A stretch of DNA of 64,000 bases from Mucilaginibacter defluvii (lineage in GTDB: Bacteria; Bacteroidota; Bacteroidia; Sphingobacteriales; Sphingobacteriaceae), in the NCBI RefSeq assembly GCF_039543225.1, contig NZ_BAABJI010000002.1, forward strand, positions 682,001-746,000, read 5' to 3'. How positions within the stretch are numbered: position 1 is the first letter of the stretch; each line of letters begins with the position of its first letter. Shown in pieces: positions 44,028-54,023 of the stretch. A program made the position numbers and the translations under genes. Below the pieces are notes generated by a model. That model made no database searches. It had not been told where the DNA came from and saw only the letters and a program-made list of their open reading frames with translations.

Positions 44028-44759
44028 GTGCCTGATAGTATTGTAATAATTCCTACGTATAACGAAAGGGAAAATATTGAGCGGATGGTTCGCAAAGTAT
44101 TTTCCCTTCCGCATGATTTCCATATCCTTATCGTTGACGATGGCTCGCCCGATGGCACCCAACAGATAGTTGAAAATCTGCAACTTAAATATACCGACCG
44201 TCTTTTTATGGAGAAACGTGCCGGGAAGCAAGGTTTAGGTACCGCCTATATCCATGGTTTTAAGTGGTGCATAGCACGGCATTACGATTTCATTTTTGAA
44301 ATGGATGCCGATTTCTCACATAATCCAGACGATTTATTAAAGCTACGCCAGGCATGTATTGAAGGCGCCGACGCATCCGTTGGCTCCCGTTACATAAAAG
44401 GAGTTAACGTAGTAAACTGGCCCATGAGCCGTGTATTGATGAGCTACTTCGCGTCCGTTTACGTACGTATGATAACCGGCCTGGATATACAGGATTTTAC
44501 CGCTGGGTTTATGTGCTATAAACGCAAGGTGCTCGAAACCGTACAGCTCGATAAAATAAAATTCGTAGGCTACGCCTTCCAGATCGAGATGAAATACACA
44601 GCTATTAAACATGGCTTTAAAGTAGTTGAAGTGCCGATTATTTTTACAGATCGCACGGCTGGGGAATCAAAAATGTCAACACGTATATTCCGCGAAGCAT
44701 TTTTAGGCGTTATACAGATGCGTATAAACAGTATATTCCGCAAGTATCCTGAAGGCTGA
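44028..44759 (+). CDS. Polyprenol monophosphomannose synthase (GT2)
   Basis: 243-aa cytoplasmic glycosyltransferase of family GT2, DPM1-like. It starts with GTG at 44028 (MPDSIVIIPTYNERENIERM). It contains LIVDDGSPDGTQQIV, then FEMDADFSHNPDDLLKL (the DxD-type nucleotide-sugar site), and VVEVPIIFTDRTAGESKMS near the end. The enzyme transfers mannose (or a related sugar) from GDP-sugar to polyprenyl phosphate. No membrane helix is seen at the C-terminus, as for the short bacterial form. Confidence 0.88.
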   Translation: MPDSIVIIPTYNERENIERMVRKVFSLPHDFHILIVDDGSPDGTQQIVENLQLKYTDRLFMEKRAGKQGLGTAYIHGFKWCIARHYDFIFEMDADFSHNPDDLLKLRQACIEGADASVGSRYIKGVNVVNWPMSRVLMSYFASVYVRMITGLDIQDFTAGFMCYKRKVLETVQLDKIKFVGYAFQIEMKYTAIKHGFKVVEVPIIFTDRTAGESKMSTRIFREAFLGVIQMRINSIFRKYPEG

Positions 44760-44826
44760 TAAGCAAACCTTTTCCTGATTATTTCATTACACTTATATAT
44801 TGCCATAAAAGCAATATGCAAACGCT

Positions 44827-45405
44827 ATGGAATATAACTTCTACGTAATAGGTATCGGACTTTCGGCGGGCGGTATTGACCCGCTCAAGGATATAATTGC
44901 CAACCTGCCGGCTGATATAAATGCGGCTATAGTTGTGTTAAGCCATGTACCTATCAATTCGCCGAGCAAACTCGATAGCATACTAAAACCGTCTACACGG
45001 TTACGCGTGGTTACGGTTGAAGATAGCACCGAGTTACAAGCCGGGCATTTATATGTAATGGCAGCGGGTAAACAACTCAGTTTAAACAACGGCGCGCTTA
45101 TAACAAGTGCGCGCAGTCCGCAGCAAAAGATTAACCGTACAATTGATCATCTTTTCATATCGATGGCGCGCGACGCTAAAGATAAATCCTTAGGCATCAT
45201 ACTCTCCGGTGCGGGGTACGACGGTATTGAAGGCGCCAAGCAAATTGAGGCTTGTAAAGGTTTAATTATTGTGCAGGCTCCGGAGACGGCTCAATTCCCG
45301 CTAATGCCGTCGGCCTTGATAGCTAACGACCACCCGGACTATATACTCACACCGACGGATATAGTTGAAAAGGTGGTTAAACATGTGAATTCAGTTAATA
45401 ATTAA
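44827..45405 (+). CDS. CheB-type methylesterase domain protein
   Basis: 192-aa stand-alone methylesterase domain without the receiver domain. Catalytic triad elements are visible: Ser in GIGLSAGGID (about residue 14), His in VVLSHVP (about residue 40), and Asp in LSGAGYDGIEG. Stand-alone CheB domains in non-chemotactic Bacteroidota are usually linked to signalling proteins with CheR, but no CheR or chemoreceptor gene is near. Role unknown. Confidence 0.8.
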   Translation: MEYNFYVIGIGLSAGGIDPLKDIIANLPADINAAIVVLSHVPINSPSKLDSILKPSTRLRVVTVEDSTELQAGHLYVMAAGKQLSLNNGALITSARSPQQKINRTIDHLFISMARDAKDKSLGIILSGAGYDGIEGAKQIEACKGLIIVQAPETAQFPLMPSALIANDHPDYILTPTDIVEKVVKHVNSVNN

Positions 45406-45601
45406 ATCAGCGGAAAAATTAATAAGTTGATTGTCTGAACAGTATGATCAATTCAACATAAATTAAGCTATGAGGTATTGCAAATAGCGATTAAAACTTT
45501 ACTTTTGCCTGCGCTTTAACAGAAACGGATAGCCGATTAAATAAAGCGAAGTACTTTAAAATAGCGAAGGTTAAAACAGTATTAAAATACTTTAATTTTT
45601 T

Positions 45602-45632
45602 TTTGCGAATACGCTTTAAAAACTTACCTTTG
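45602..45632 (+). promoter_or_regulatory. Promoter of tRNA-Pro (Bacteroidota type)
   Basis: TTTG at 45602-45605 and TACCTTTG at 45625-45632, 19 bases apart, match the TTTG/TAnnTTTG consensus. The tRNA begins 10 bases downstream of the -7 box. The AT-rich 45406-45600 holds no gene I can support. Confidence 0.75.
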
Positions 45633-45642
45633 CAAACCCATT

Positions 45643-45716
45643 CGGGATGTAGCGTAGCCCGGTATCGCGCCACATTTGGGATGTGGAGGCCGCAGGTTCG
45701 AATCCTGCCATCCCGA
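45643..45716 (+). tRNA. tRNA-Pro(TGG)
   Basis: Complete cloverleaf: acceptor CGGGATG/CATCCCG with discriminator A, D-arm GCGTAGCCCGGTATCGC, anticodon stem CCACA/TGTGG with loop TTTGGGA (anticodon TGG), T-arm GCAGGTTCGAATCCTGC. CCA is not encoded. A strong terminator follows. Confidence 0.95.
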
Positions 45717-45741
45717 CAACAAGCGATACCAAACAAGTATC

Positions 45742-45776
45742 AAAACCCTGTATACAAAATATACGGGGTTTTTTGT
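45742..45776 (+). terminator. Intrinsic terminator after tRNA-Pro
   Basis: AAAACCCTGTATA and TATACGGGGTTTT form a 13-position stem with a C-rich/G-rich core and one mismatch, followed by a T run. It lies 26 bases after the tRNA. Confidence 0.8.
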
Positions 45777-45870
45777 TTTGTTTCAGAATGACCGGACATT
45801 TGATACCTCGTATTGTCATTACGCTTTTTAACCGATCACGTGCTAACTTATTTTTGATTGCTCAAGTACT

Positions 45871-47574
45871 TTACCACTTGAGCAAAACCAGCGCAACTGC
45901 ATGGCGTTGTAACTTCACATCCAGGCTTACACTACCTGCTTTGGGTTCGATTTTTCTTGATGACACACAACTTAACTGCCCTGCCTTTTCCAATTCGCTT
46001 ATTTGCGCCGCGGTAGGTTGCTGAGGCGACCCCATCTTTTTCCAAACCTCGTATGCATTACTGTTATTTTTGTCGATCATGTAAATATTCAGATTGACCT
46101 TCTTAGCCGTTAACCCGGCAATTTTAAGTGCAACGGTTTCATCGGGAGCCGGTTTATCGTCATCGTGGTAATTCCACACCATAACACTTGCCGATCTTTC
46201 ACTTGTCACGGCCAATCCACCAATGTCAGACAAAGCGCCATGAACGCTGTTTTTCACAATGCTATCCAATGCAACCATCCGGTTAGCCCGTACCTGTATG
46301 CGATTACCCTTCATCATGCCCAGCATTCTGAAAACGTTTAATACCGGCTTATCTACACCGTTTGTAGCCAAATCTCTAAATCCGTAAAACCATGGCTGCC
46401 CCTCAAATTCAAAAGACCAGCTTACCACGCCTAATAAGTTAGCTTTTTTTCGGGTTGCCACCTCATATTTACGGGCAAACGAAGCCGCGGTATAGCTGGA
46501 ATACATTACTCCGTTACGATAAGCATTCTCCGGGTTGGTAGCCATACCACAGGCCGCGCAGCCTTCCGGGTCAGACTCGCCGACAATCAGCGGCAAATCC
46601 CGCGTTTGTTTGTACAATTGTGCGATTTCTATCCCGGTGCGAATGTCCTGTAGCTGTGGTGCCATATCCATTCGAATAAAGCCATCAACGAGCCTTGGCC
46701 ATCCCTTTGCATGAAACAGAACCGCATCCAGCGGCGAACCTACCCTGCCGGTCGCGTAATTTTTGCCGCTAATACAATGCTCGATAAATTCACGCGTCCA
46801 TTCTATCGCGCCTTTGGTTCTTGTTCCGGCAATATTAATGCCGCCAATTCTGGCAGTTGGTAATGCCTTTTTCAACCCATCAGCAGCATAGTCATATAAC
46901 TTAAAGAACTCTTCTCTCGTGCCTTTCCAATAAGCGCCGTTCGGCTCATTCCATACTTCCCAATACCAGCTTTCAACTTCCTTTTGCCCATAGCGTTCAA
47001 CAGAGTGCCTTACCCACTGATACACCAGTTCACGCCATTTATCGTAATCCGCAGGCGGGTAAGCCCAACCGGTGATAATATCGTTATAAGGATCGCCCGG
47101 CTTCCAGTGGTGGCGATAGGGCTCAGGGTGAGTAGACAGCGCCTGCGGCATAAAGCCTATTTGCGCCAGCGGTTTCATACCGCGTTTTACATAAGTATCA
47201 AAGATACTATCAATTATTGCCCAATTATAAACCGGCTTCCCGTTAGTATCCTCTGTGTAAGCATTAGTTGATCCCCATTTGAGCGCCGCCGTACCATCAC
47301 CCGTTACCAATAAACTATGTGTGCGCACATAAACCGGTGCAGGGCTCAGTTTTGATATTTCGGTAAGCAGCTTTTTACCGTCCTTCATATAGGTATAATT
47401 CGGTTCATCGTAACCAAACCATGCCCAGATGGGTTTCATCGGTTCAATAACCTGATTGAGGTCGACACTTATCTCGGGCTTTTGCGCAAAAGCATTACCA
47501 AACGAAAAAAGGCCTAACAACAGAAAACTACTTACGCGCTTAGCGCATGCGGAAAGGCTTGAATAATTGAGCAT
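45871..47574 (-). CDS. GH39-family beta-xylosidase-like glycosidase
   Basis: About 567 aa from ATG 47574 (an ATG at 47604 adds ten residues). A signal peptide ends near GNAFAQ. The GH39 barrel shows the acid/base Glu in SWYWEVWNEPNGAYW and the nucleophile Glu in LPLIVGESDPEGC. A C-terminal beta domain follows (about 390-567). GH39 enzymes cleave beta-xylosides or related substrates. It is a single gene here without neighbouring hydrolases, on the minus strand, convergent with tRNA-Pro. Exact substrate unknown. Confidence 0.85.
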   Translation of the reverse strand: MLNYSSLSACAKRVSSFLLLGLFSFGNAFAQKPEISVDLNQVIEPMKPIWAWFGYDEPNYTYMKDGKKLLTEISKLSPAPVYVRTHSLLVTGDGTAALKWGSTNAYTEDTNGKPVYNWAIIDSIFDTYVKRGMKPLAQIGFMPQALSTHPEPYRHHWKPGDPYNDIITGWAYPPADYDKWRELVYQWVRHSVERYGQKEVESWYWEVWNEPNGAYWKGTREEFFKLYDYAADGLKKALPTARIGGINIAGTRTKGAIEWTREFIEHCISGKNYATGRVGSPLDAVLFHAKGWPRLVDGFIRMDMAPQLQDIRTGIEIAQLYKQTRDLPLIVGESDPEGCAACGMATNPENAYRNGVMYSSYTAASFARKYEVATRKKANLLGVVSWSFEFEGQPWFYGFRDLATNGVDKPVLNVFRMLGMMKGNRIQVRANRMVALDSIVKNSVHGALSDIGGLAVTSERSASVMVWNYHDDDKPAPDETVALKIAGLTAKKVNLNIYMIDKNNSNAYEVWKKMGSPQQPTAAQISELEKAGQLSCVSSRKIEPKAGSVSLDVKLQRHAVALVLLKW

Positions 47575-47703
47575 ATGTCTACAATTAGATAGAGCAAAAT
47601 ACATATATAATCCATATAATATTCTATTAATTGTTAATTGTACAACAAAAAAAGCAGCCCGTAACAGCTGCTAAGTTTAGTATCGGCTGACTTTAGATTT
47701 CAA

Positions 47704-48066
47704 TTATTTACGCAGTATTTTATCCATGGATTTGCCCTTGGCAAGTTCATCAACCAGTTTATCCAGGTACCGTACTTTTTGTGTAAGCGGATTTTCAATC
47801 TCTTCTACCCGGTAACCGCAAATCAGCCCTGTAATTGTTGATGCTTTGGGATTAAGTGTAGCCTGTCCAAAGAAATCTTCAAAGTTCAACTTCGCATCAA
47901 TCAGCTCTTGTATTTTGTCCGTATTAAATCCGGTAAGCCAGGTAATCACCTCGTGTAACTCATCCACCGTACGGCCCTTTTTCACAACTTTTGTAACGTA
48001 ATGCGGGTATACCGATGAAAATGTCAAGGTAGCTATACGCTCATCGTGACTTTTGGTATTTGCCAT
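47704..48066 (-). CDS. DUF2200 domain protein
   Basis: 120-aa protein matching the DUF2200 family over its full length: [20 protein letters not shown], then VITWLTGFN and [20 protein letters not shown] near the end. Function unknown in the family. It lies 28 bases downstream of the AraC regulator on the same strand and may be co-transcribed with it. Confidence 0.85.
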   Translation of the reverse strand: MANTKSHDERIATLTFSSVYPHYVTKVVKKGRTVDELHEVITWLTGFNTDKIQELIDAKLNFEDFFGQATLNPKASTITGLICGYRVEEIENPLTQKVRYLDKLVDELAKGKSMDKILRK

Positions 48067-48094
48067 GATTTATAATTTTTGTCAGCAATGTAGA

Positions 48095-49006
48095 TTAATT
48101 TCCGTTACGAAACTCAACGGGCGTTTTGCCTGTCTTTTGTTTAAATAGCTTGTTAAAATACTGCGGATACTCAAACCCTAACCCATAGGCAATTTCGCTT
48201 ACAGACTTATCGGTACTAAGCAGAATGTTCTTAGCCTCATCAATCAAATAATAATGGATATGGTCCTGCGCGTTTTTACCCGTTTCCTTTTTTAACAGGT
48301 CGCTTAAATAACCCGGCGACAGGTTTACCTTGTCTGCCAGGCTTTTAACTGTCGGTAATCCCCGCTCAGCTAGTTTACCTGTGGCAAAGTATTGCGCAAG
48401 TATATTTTCTACCTGGCCTACTACCGAACTGTTTACGCTTTTACGGGTAATAAATTGCCGGGCATAAAAACGCGTACAATAGTTGAGCAACAATTCAATG
48501 TTTGATACGATGATATCCTGAGTATGAATATCTATATTCTCTTGCAGTTCACCATCAAGTTTTTGTACGCAATCGTAAAAAATCTGTTTTTCCTTTTCTG
48601 ACATGTGCAACGCCTCTGATGTTTCGTAAGAGAAAAAACTGTAATCTTTAATCTTATGCTGCAAAGATGTATTTCGGATCAGATCGGGATGGAAAAACAC
48701 ACCCCAGCCCTCTTTCTCGGTGCAATCGCCAAGGTCATATTTTAATTCCAGTACCTGATTGGGTGCTATGCACATCAGGCTGCCATTATTAAAGTCGATA
48801 ACCTTACGGCCATACCTTACATTATTACCATCATACCGCTTAAACATCAGGCAATAATAATCTCCGGATATACGGGTATTCTCAGCCACCTGCTCATCGG
48901 CATTACCAAAATCAATAACCGCCACAAGCGGATGCTTAAGTGTTTGCTCCAGGTTGAAAAACCTGTAAACATCAGCAATCTCAGAAAAGTGAAGAGAAAC
49001 GCTCAT
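48095..49006 (-). CDS. AraC-family transcriptional regulator
   Basis: 303 aa from ATG 49006; the open frame extends to a TTG at 49042 but the ATG is preferred. It has an N-terminal effector domain and a C-terminal AraC HTH: GYLSDLLKKETGKNAQDHIHYY and SEIAYGLGFEYPQYFNKLFKQKTG. The SDR gene upstream ends 75 bases before this ATG on the same strand, so it may regulate or be co-expressed with the short-chain dehydrogenase and DUF2200 gene. Confidence 0.9.
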   Translation of the reverse strand: MSVSLHFSEIADVYRFFNLEQTLKHPLVAVIDFGNADEQVAENTRISGDYYCLMFKRYDGNNVRYGRKVIDFNNGSLMCIAPNQVLELKYDLGDCTEKEGWGVFFHPDLIRNTSLQHKIKDYSFFSYETSEALHMSEKEKQIFYDCVQKLDGELQENIDIHTQDIIVSNIELLLNYCTRFYARQFITRKSVNSSVVGQVENILAQYFATGKLAERGLPTVKSLADKVNLSPGYLSDLLKKETGKNAQDHIHYYLIDEAKNILLSTDKSVSEIAYGLGFEYPQYFNKLFKQKTGKTPVEFRNGN

Positions 49007-49080
49007 ACTGTTATGATTGACAAGTGAATAAATGTAAAACAAAAAAGCAAAACAAGGGCTTAAATTTAAGCCCTGTTTTG

Positions 49081-49899
49081 TTAGTCGAGCTTGAATTGTG
49101 ATTTGATGCCCTTGAAAAATGAAGCATCATCCGCCTCTTTGCGTTGGGCTACAATTGCTTTTGCATCTTCTCCGGCAGTGTAGCGTAAAGTGTTTGTACC
49201 ATCTGTAGCGGCCTGGTAAATTACATCAGCCACCACACTTGCCGGCGAAGCGTTTTCAAAAAATGCAGGCATTCCCTCGTTCACTTTCTCTACTATGCCC
49301 TGATATTCGGTAAGCGACTCATCGTTACTGAAGTCGAGCGAACGGCCTGAAAAATCTGTAGCTATGGCGCCGGGTTGAACAAGTTTTATAGTAGCACCAA
49401 ATTGTTCAAACTCATAGCTCAGCGCCTCAGATATACCTTCAACGGCGAACTTAGTACCATGGTAAAGCGTACCCAACGGGAATGCCATTTTACCGCCGAT
49501 AGACGATATATTAATTACTATACCGCTTTTATTTGCGCGAAAATGTGGTAATATGGCCCGGGTAACATCCATTAGGCCGATAACATTTGTGTTAAACTGC
49601 TTAATAATATTGTCTCGCGAAAAAGCTTCCAACGGACCGAAAGCACCGTAACCGGCATTGTTCACCAAAACATCTATTTTGCCGAATTTCTCGATGCCTG
49701 CAGCTATTGCCTGATTTATGCTTTCTAGGTCAAGTACATCCAGTTTAGCCAGTAATACGTTATCCAGACCGGCCAGCTCTGTTTCTTTTTCCGGAGTCCG
49801 CATCGTCGCGATAACATTCCAGCCTTTGTCAAAAAACAGCTTGGCTGTTGCTTTACCTATACCGCTGCTTGCACCGGTAACTAAAATTGTGTTTTTCAT
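49081..49899 (-). CDS. SDR-family oxidoreductase
   Basis: 272-aa short-chain dehydrogenase: TGASSGIGKATAKLFFDKG (residues 8-26), LVNNAGYGAFGP, INISSIGGKM (Ser), YHGTKFAVEGISEAL (YxxxK). The C-terminal part contains TDFSGRSLDF. Such enzymes are often quinone or aldehyde reductases; the substrate is not known. It lies upstream of an AraC regulator on the same strand. Confidence 0.9.
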   Translation of the reverse strand: MKNTILVTGASSGIGKATAKLFFDKGWNVIATMRTPEKETELAGLDNVLLAKLDVLDLESINQAIAAGIEKFGKIDVLVNNAGYGAFGPLEAFSRDNIIKQFNTNVIGLMDVTRAILPHFRANKSGIVINISSIGGKMAFPLGTLYHGTKFAVEGISEALSYEFEQFGATIKLVQPGAIATDFSGRSLDFSNDESLTEYQGIVEKVNEGMPAFFENASPASVVADVIYQAATDGTNTLRYTAGEDAKAIVAQRKEADDASFFKGIKSQFKLD

Positions 49900-50067
49900 G
49901 TTTACTTTTTTTATAATGTAAAGGTCATGGTTAATTCCATGCTACAGATAACACAAATTGAGGCAGATTGTATACTTATTACGGTTTTTTGTTTTTTTAA
50001 TAAAAAACGGGTTAGGTAACAATACCTCCCGTTTTTTTTTAGACTATATATGCTATGATGAATTTCT

Positions 50068-50958
50068 TCAGGCTTGATAATATTTCTGCTTAAACTCCTC
50101 AGCAAATTGTGTTAATTTAATTTTACCGGTTGCTTCGCCGTCTGCCTCAAGAAAGTCTTTCATAACAATGCCCGATCTTACTCCCTGGCCCAGCTCTGTA
50201 ATTAAACCGGCCAGTTCAAGCGGCATTCCGCCAGAAAGCATACCTTGTTTCAATTGCTCATCGGGGATTTCTGTCCAGGTTAAATCCGGCTTACCTATGG
50301 CCTGCCCCAACCCTTCGGCTATCTTTTTTCCGGTTGAAACGTCACTCACCAGGTATTTCACCTCAAAACCACTACCGGGGTTTTGCAATTCCTCAGCAAT
50401 TGCCGATGAGAGATCGTCCTGGTGCGTTAGCGCCAGCAAATCATCGCCGCTATAATTATTTCCAAACAGATTTCTGCTTTTGATTAAAGGTATATCCCTA
50501 AAAAAGTTAACCATAAAAAACCCTGAACGTAACACGGTTACATTTATGCCTGATAATTGCTCGCGAAATATTTGCTCTACACGATGCACCCCGCCTACCG
50601 GCCCGGTCCCCGCGCTGGCTTCAGCGCCAACACTGCTCAATAATACCACCCGCTTAACTCCGGCAGCTCTTATGGCATTTGCGTAGGCTTGCCCCGCCCG
50701 GGCAATGTTCTCAATCATATTTTCCGGGCCCATTGATGGTGGCAACATGGCGTAGACCGCATCCGCGCCCGTAAATGCTTCATTAAGAAAAGCCTCATCA
50801 CTCACCGAACCGATGGCTGCTTTGGCGCCAAGTGCCTCTATATCCTGTTTGCGGTCATCTTTCGTGCTGATAACGGTTACCTGGTGTCCGGCTGCAATTA
50901 ATTTTTCCACTAAGGGTTTGGCCACATTACCTAACGAGCCTGTTGTTGTAATTTTCAT
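50068..50958 (-). CDS. NmrA-like NAD(P)-binding protein
   Basis: 296-aa atypical SDR of the NmrA/TMR family: N-terminal KITTTGSLGNVAKPLVEKL as NAD(P) site, DAVYAMLPPS, VKRVVLLSSVGAEASAGTGP, and NVTVLRSGFFMVNFF. The catalytic Tyr is absent, as is common in NmrA-type proteins, which act as redox sensors or quinone reductases. It starts 24 bases after the ene-reductase gene and is probably its operon partner. Confidence 0.88.
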   Translation of the reverse strand: MKITTTGSLGNVAKPLVEKLIAAGHQVTVISTKDDRKQDIEALGAKAAIGSVSDEAFLNEAFTGADAVYAMLPPSMGPENMIENIARAGQAYANAIRAAGVKRVVLLSSVGAEASAGTGPVGGVHRVEQIFREQLSGINVTVLRSGFFMVNFFRDIPLIKSRNLFGNNYSGDDLLALTHQDDLSSAIAEELQNPGSGFEVKYLVSDVSTGKKIAEGLGQAIGKPDLTWTEIPDEQLKQGMLSGGMPLELAGLITELGQGVRSGIVMKDFLEADGEATGKIKLTQFAEEFKQKYYQA

Positions 50959-50982
50959 GTTTTTATATTGTATGGTAAATAC

Positions 50983-52047
50983 TTAATTTGAAACCGGGTA
51001 ATCGGTGTAACCTGCTTCACCGGGTGTATAAAGGGTGCTGTAATCAGGTTCGTTTAAGGGTGCGTTTTTTTCTACTCTCCTTACAAAATCAGGGTTGGCC
51101 AAAAAGCTACGTCCGAAGGCAATCAAATCCGCTGACCCCTCCTGCAATTTTGCCTCGGCCGTTTCGGCTGTAAAGCCATTGCAATAAATTATCGTGTTTG
51201 AGAAAGCCTCGCGGATAGCCCTGTGGGTTTCTTCAGGAATATCCGGATTGTTGGAAATATGCAGATAATCAATACCTAAACGCCCAACCTGTTCAACGAG
51301 ATGTGTATAGGTTTGATGCACCACGTTTGTATCGTAAGCCGGCATGCCATTGGATTTTAGATAGGGTGAAATACGAAGCCCCACTTTTTCAGCACCGATT
51401 GCATCGGCAATTTGTTCCACAATTTCCAGAATCAAACGGCTTCGATTTTCAACCGAGCCGCCATAATTATCTGTACGGTTGTTTACATGCGGATTCAATG
51501 CTTGCTCCAGCAGGTAACCATGTGCGCCATGTAATTCTATACCATCAAAGCCGGCTTTTAAGGCATTCTTAGCAGCCTTAACATGATCTTTTATAATACG
51601 CGCTATGCCTTGTTCTGTTAAAGCGGTGGGCTGTGAAAACTCAAACATCCCTTTGTCTGTATAAATTTCTCCATCAGCCTTTATATCCGACATGCCCACC
51701 ACCTGATTGCCCTTTGGCAGATTTGTACTATGCGCTACCCTACCGGTGTGCATTATCTGCAAAAATATTTTGGAGTTGCCTTCGTGTACGGCGTGGGTAA
51801 CTAGCTTCCAGCCTTCAACTTGCTCATCGGTAAAAATTCCGGGTATGCGTGGGTAACCCAATCCATCCGGGCTTGGCGATGTACCCTCGGTAATAATCAG
51901 TCCGGCTCCTGAACGTTGTTTGTAATAAGTGGCCATTAACTCATTAGCCACATTATTAATTGCCCGGCTACGGGTCATGGGTGCCATCACAACATGGTTT
52001 TTTAGTTGCAGTGCGCCTTTGCTATGGGGCTCAAATAATTTTTTCAT
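50983..52047 (-). CDS. Old yellow enzyme family ene-reductase
   Basis: 354-aa FMN-dependent alkene reductase (NemA/OYE type). It has the barrel start LKNHVVMAPMTRSRAINNVA, FDGIELHGAHGYLLEQAL, NRTDNYGGSVENRSRLILE, and IAFGRSFLANPDFVRRV. Members reduce activated alkenes, quinones or nitro compounds with NADPH. The NmrA-like gene follows at 24 bases and an AraC regulator precedes it by about 100 bases, so the three look like a small electrophile-response unit. Confidence 0.93.
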   Translation of the reverse strand: MKKLFEPHSKGALQLKNHVVMAPMTRSRAINNVANELMATYYKQRSGAGLIITEGTSPSPDGLGYPRIPGIFTDEQVEGWKLVTHAVHEGNSKIFLQIMHTGRVAHSTNLPKGNQVVGMSDIKADGEIYTDKGMFEFSQPTALTEQGIARIIKDHVKAAKNALKAGFDGIELHGAHGYLLEQALNPHVNNRTDNYGGSVENRSRLILEIVEQIADAIGAEKVGLRISPYLKSNGMPAYDTNVVHQTYTHLVEQVGRLGIDYLHISNNPDIPEETHRAIREAFSNTIIYCNGFTAETAEAKLQEGSADLIAFGRSFLANPDFVRRVEKNAPLNEPDYSTLYTPGEAGYTDYPVSN

Positions 52048-52146
52048 TTTGCAGTATGTTATTGTTTACATAGCAAAGTTGAAGCTTATTAAAGCCTGAT
52101 AATAGCGCAAAAAGACGGAAAAACAGTCCGATACGACAGCAACGAT

Positions 52147-53130
52147 TTAGTTTTGGGAGGAATACCGCTTTGGCGTAAGACCGTAGTGCTTCTCGAAAAG
52201 CCGGCTAAAATGACTTAGGTTAGAAAAGCCCAACTCATACCCTACCTCGGCCACAGAACGTTTACTTTGTTTAAGTAAAAAGGCAGCCTCTTCCATACGC
52301 GCTTTCTGGAAGTAATTGTAGATAGTATCGCCAAAGGCTTGCTTAAAGAGCTGCTTAAGCTTGGTTTCGCTCATGGCTGCAATTTGCGCCAGTTCGTTTA
52401 ATACGGGCGGCGTGCTCAGGTCATTGACAATCTCGTTCCGGATGTGCAGCAGCCGCGCGGCATCCGTATTATTAATATGTTGATGCTGCGTATTTTCTCT
52501 TTTAGATAGTTTTTGAAACAGTAGATAAAGCAGCTCCTGCACCTTAATTTGCATATAGAATTTGCTGAGCGCCTCGTTCATATCTACCGCACTTAAATTT
52601 TTAAGCAGTAACTTGGTGTCAGCCGACATATTTTCAAAAAATAAGAAAGATTTACTTTTACCGGTGATGGTTTCGACAGTGGAGTTTAGCGTATTTAGCT
52701 TTAACAACGATTTTAGATAGCCGGGCATAATGGCAACAACAGCATAATGAACGGTATGGCCTTGCGGAAAACGAATGGTAGAACTCAGGTCATTTGATGT
52801 TACCTGTATGGCTGAATCGTCGCGACCGTTAAAATCGAGATTTTGGTTATTGCTGTAAGATATGCCCAGCGTTTGCTCGTTACTATAAAAAAATATGGTG
52901 ATTAACTCGTTAACTAAACTTGATGAGTTACGCTTAATCACCAAATCTTCCTTCAGCACATAATGATGCATGGTGATCTTAAACTCAGTGCTGAATGATA
53001 ACTTACGGATATATCCCTTTCCCAAATGCGCCGGTATAACCAGCAGATTATCAACCACTGTTGCGCCGATATGCCGGGCAAAGTAAGTCATGAAATCAAA
53101 CTCCGGGGTTGCAGTAAAACTGAAGATCAT
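52147..53130 (-). CDS. AraC-family transcriptional regulator
   Basis: 327 aa from ATG 53130; a GTG at 53178 adds 16 residues. The N-terminal domain is of the type seen in Bacteroidota AraC proteins near oxidoreductases. The C-terminal HTH is clear: LAQIAAMSETKLKQLFKQAF and VGYELGFSNLSHFSRLFEKH. It precedes the ene-reductase gene on the same strand and is its probable regulator. Divergent with the AraC gene at 53240. Confidence 0.9.
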   Translation of the reverse strand: MIFSFTATPEFDFMTYFARHIGATVVDNLLVIPAHLGKGYIRKLSFSTEFKITMHHYVLKEDLVIKRNSSSLVNELITIFFYSNEQTLGISYSNNQNLDFNGRDDSAIQVTSNDLSSTIRFPQGHTVHYAVVAIMPGYLKSLLKLNTLNSTVETITGKSKSFLFFENMSADTKLLLKNLSAVDMNEALSKFYMQIKVQELLYLLFQKLSKRENTQHQHINNTDAARLLHIRNEIVNDLSTPPVLNELAQIAAMSETKLKQLFKQAFGDTIYNYFQKARMEEAAFLLKQSKRSVAEVGYELGFSNLSHFSRLFEKHYGLTPKRYSSQN

Positions 53131-53239
53131 TTTAGTTGAACAGCTTAAAAACCGAAAGTTAAAAAAACCGGTGAACACTTAGCGCGATTAATTATAAACG
53201 CCTGTACCTGATATTACAACATGTTGCTAAATTGCACCT

Positions 53240-53995
53240 ATGGAACCCGGTTTTCACCTTCGCTTTGATCCGCCGACTGATGACTTGGCTGACTTTGTAG
53301 AAAGCATCGGTACATTCCATAATAATTTGCCCAACGATAAGGAGATAGTAGTTTTACCGGACGGTCGGGTAGATCTCTTCTTTTGGAAACAGCCTGGTGA
53401 ACCAATTCGAATTATATTGATCGGCCTGGAAACTGAACCTGAACAGCGGTTCGTACCGCCCGGGGTGATGGCCTATGTGATCAGCTTTAAACCCCTTGCT
53501 GTTGAGTATATTTTAAAGTACCCTATTGCCGCGATAGTAAATACCGCCCGCGAACTGAATAACGATTTCTGGGACTTAGATTTTACAGAATTCACTGATT
53601 TTAATTCTTTTTATCAAAAGATAAGCGATAAAGTCATCTCCCTTTTGCCTGAATTTGTAGATGAACGCAAACGCCGGCTTTTTCAAATGATTTATACTTC
53701 GAGCGGCGAAATGCCCGTGAGTGAGCTTTCTGATAAAACCGGCTGGAGCAGCAGGCAGATAAACCGTTACTTCAACCAGTGGTTGGGGTTATCGTTAAAA
53801 GCCTATTGTACAATACTGCGTTTCCGCGCTTCGCTATCGCATATTGCCAGGGGCAAACTATTTCCTAAGCTTAGCTTTAGCGATCAAAATCATTTCATCA
53901 AACAGGTTAAAAAATTCTCCGGGGTGGTACCAAAAGAACTTAACAAGAATAAAAACGACCGATTTGTACTATTATCCGTTTTAAAGCGCAGCTAA
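53240..53995 (+). CDS. AraC-family regulator with DUF6597-type N-terminus
   Basis: 251-aa regulator. The N-terminal half (FHLRFDPPTDDLADFVESIG; IVVLPDGRVDLFFW) is the DUF6597-type domain found before AraC HTHs in Bacteroidota. The C-terminal HTH has SELSDKTGWSSRQINRYFNQ and FRASLSHIARG; the second helix-turn-helix contains SFSDQNHFIKQVKKFSG. A TetX-like monooxygenase gene follows 28 bases downstream on the same strand, so this is its likely regulator. Confidence 0.85.
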   Translation: MEPGFHLRFDPPTDDLADFVESIGTFHNNLPNDKEIVVLPDGRVDLFFWKQPGEPIRIILIGLETEPEQRFVPPGVMAYVISFKPLAVEYILKYPIAAIVNTARELNNDFWDLDFTEFTDFNSFYQKISDKVISLLPEFVDERKRRLFQMIYTSSGEMPVSELSDKTGWSSRQINRYFNQWLGLSLKAYCTILRFRASLSHIARGKLFPKLSFSDQNHFIKQVKKFSGVVPKELNKNKNDRFVLLSVLKRS

Positions 53996-54023
53996 TTTTG
54001 TGCTGTACTAAACAGCACAGAAT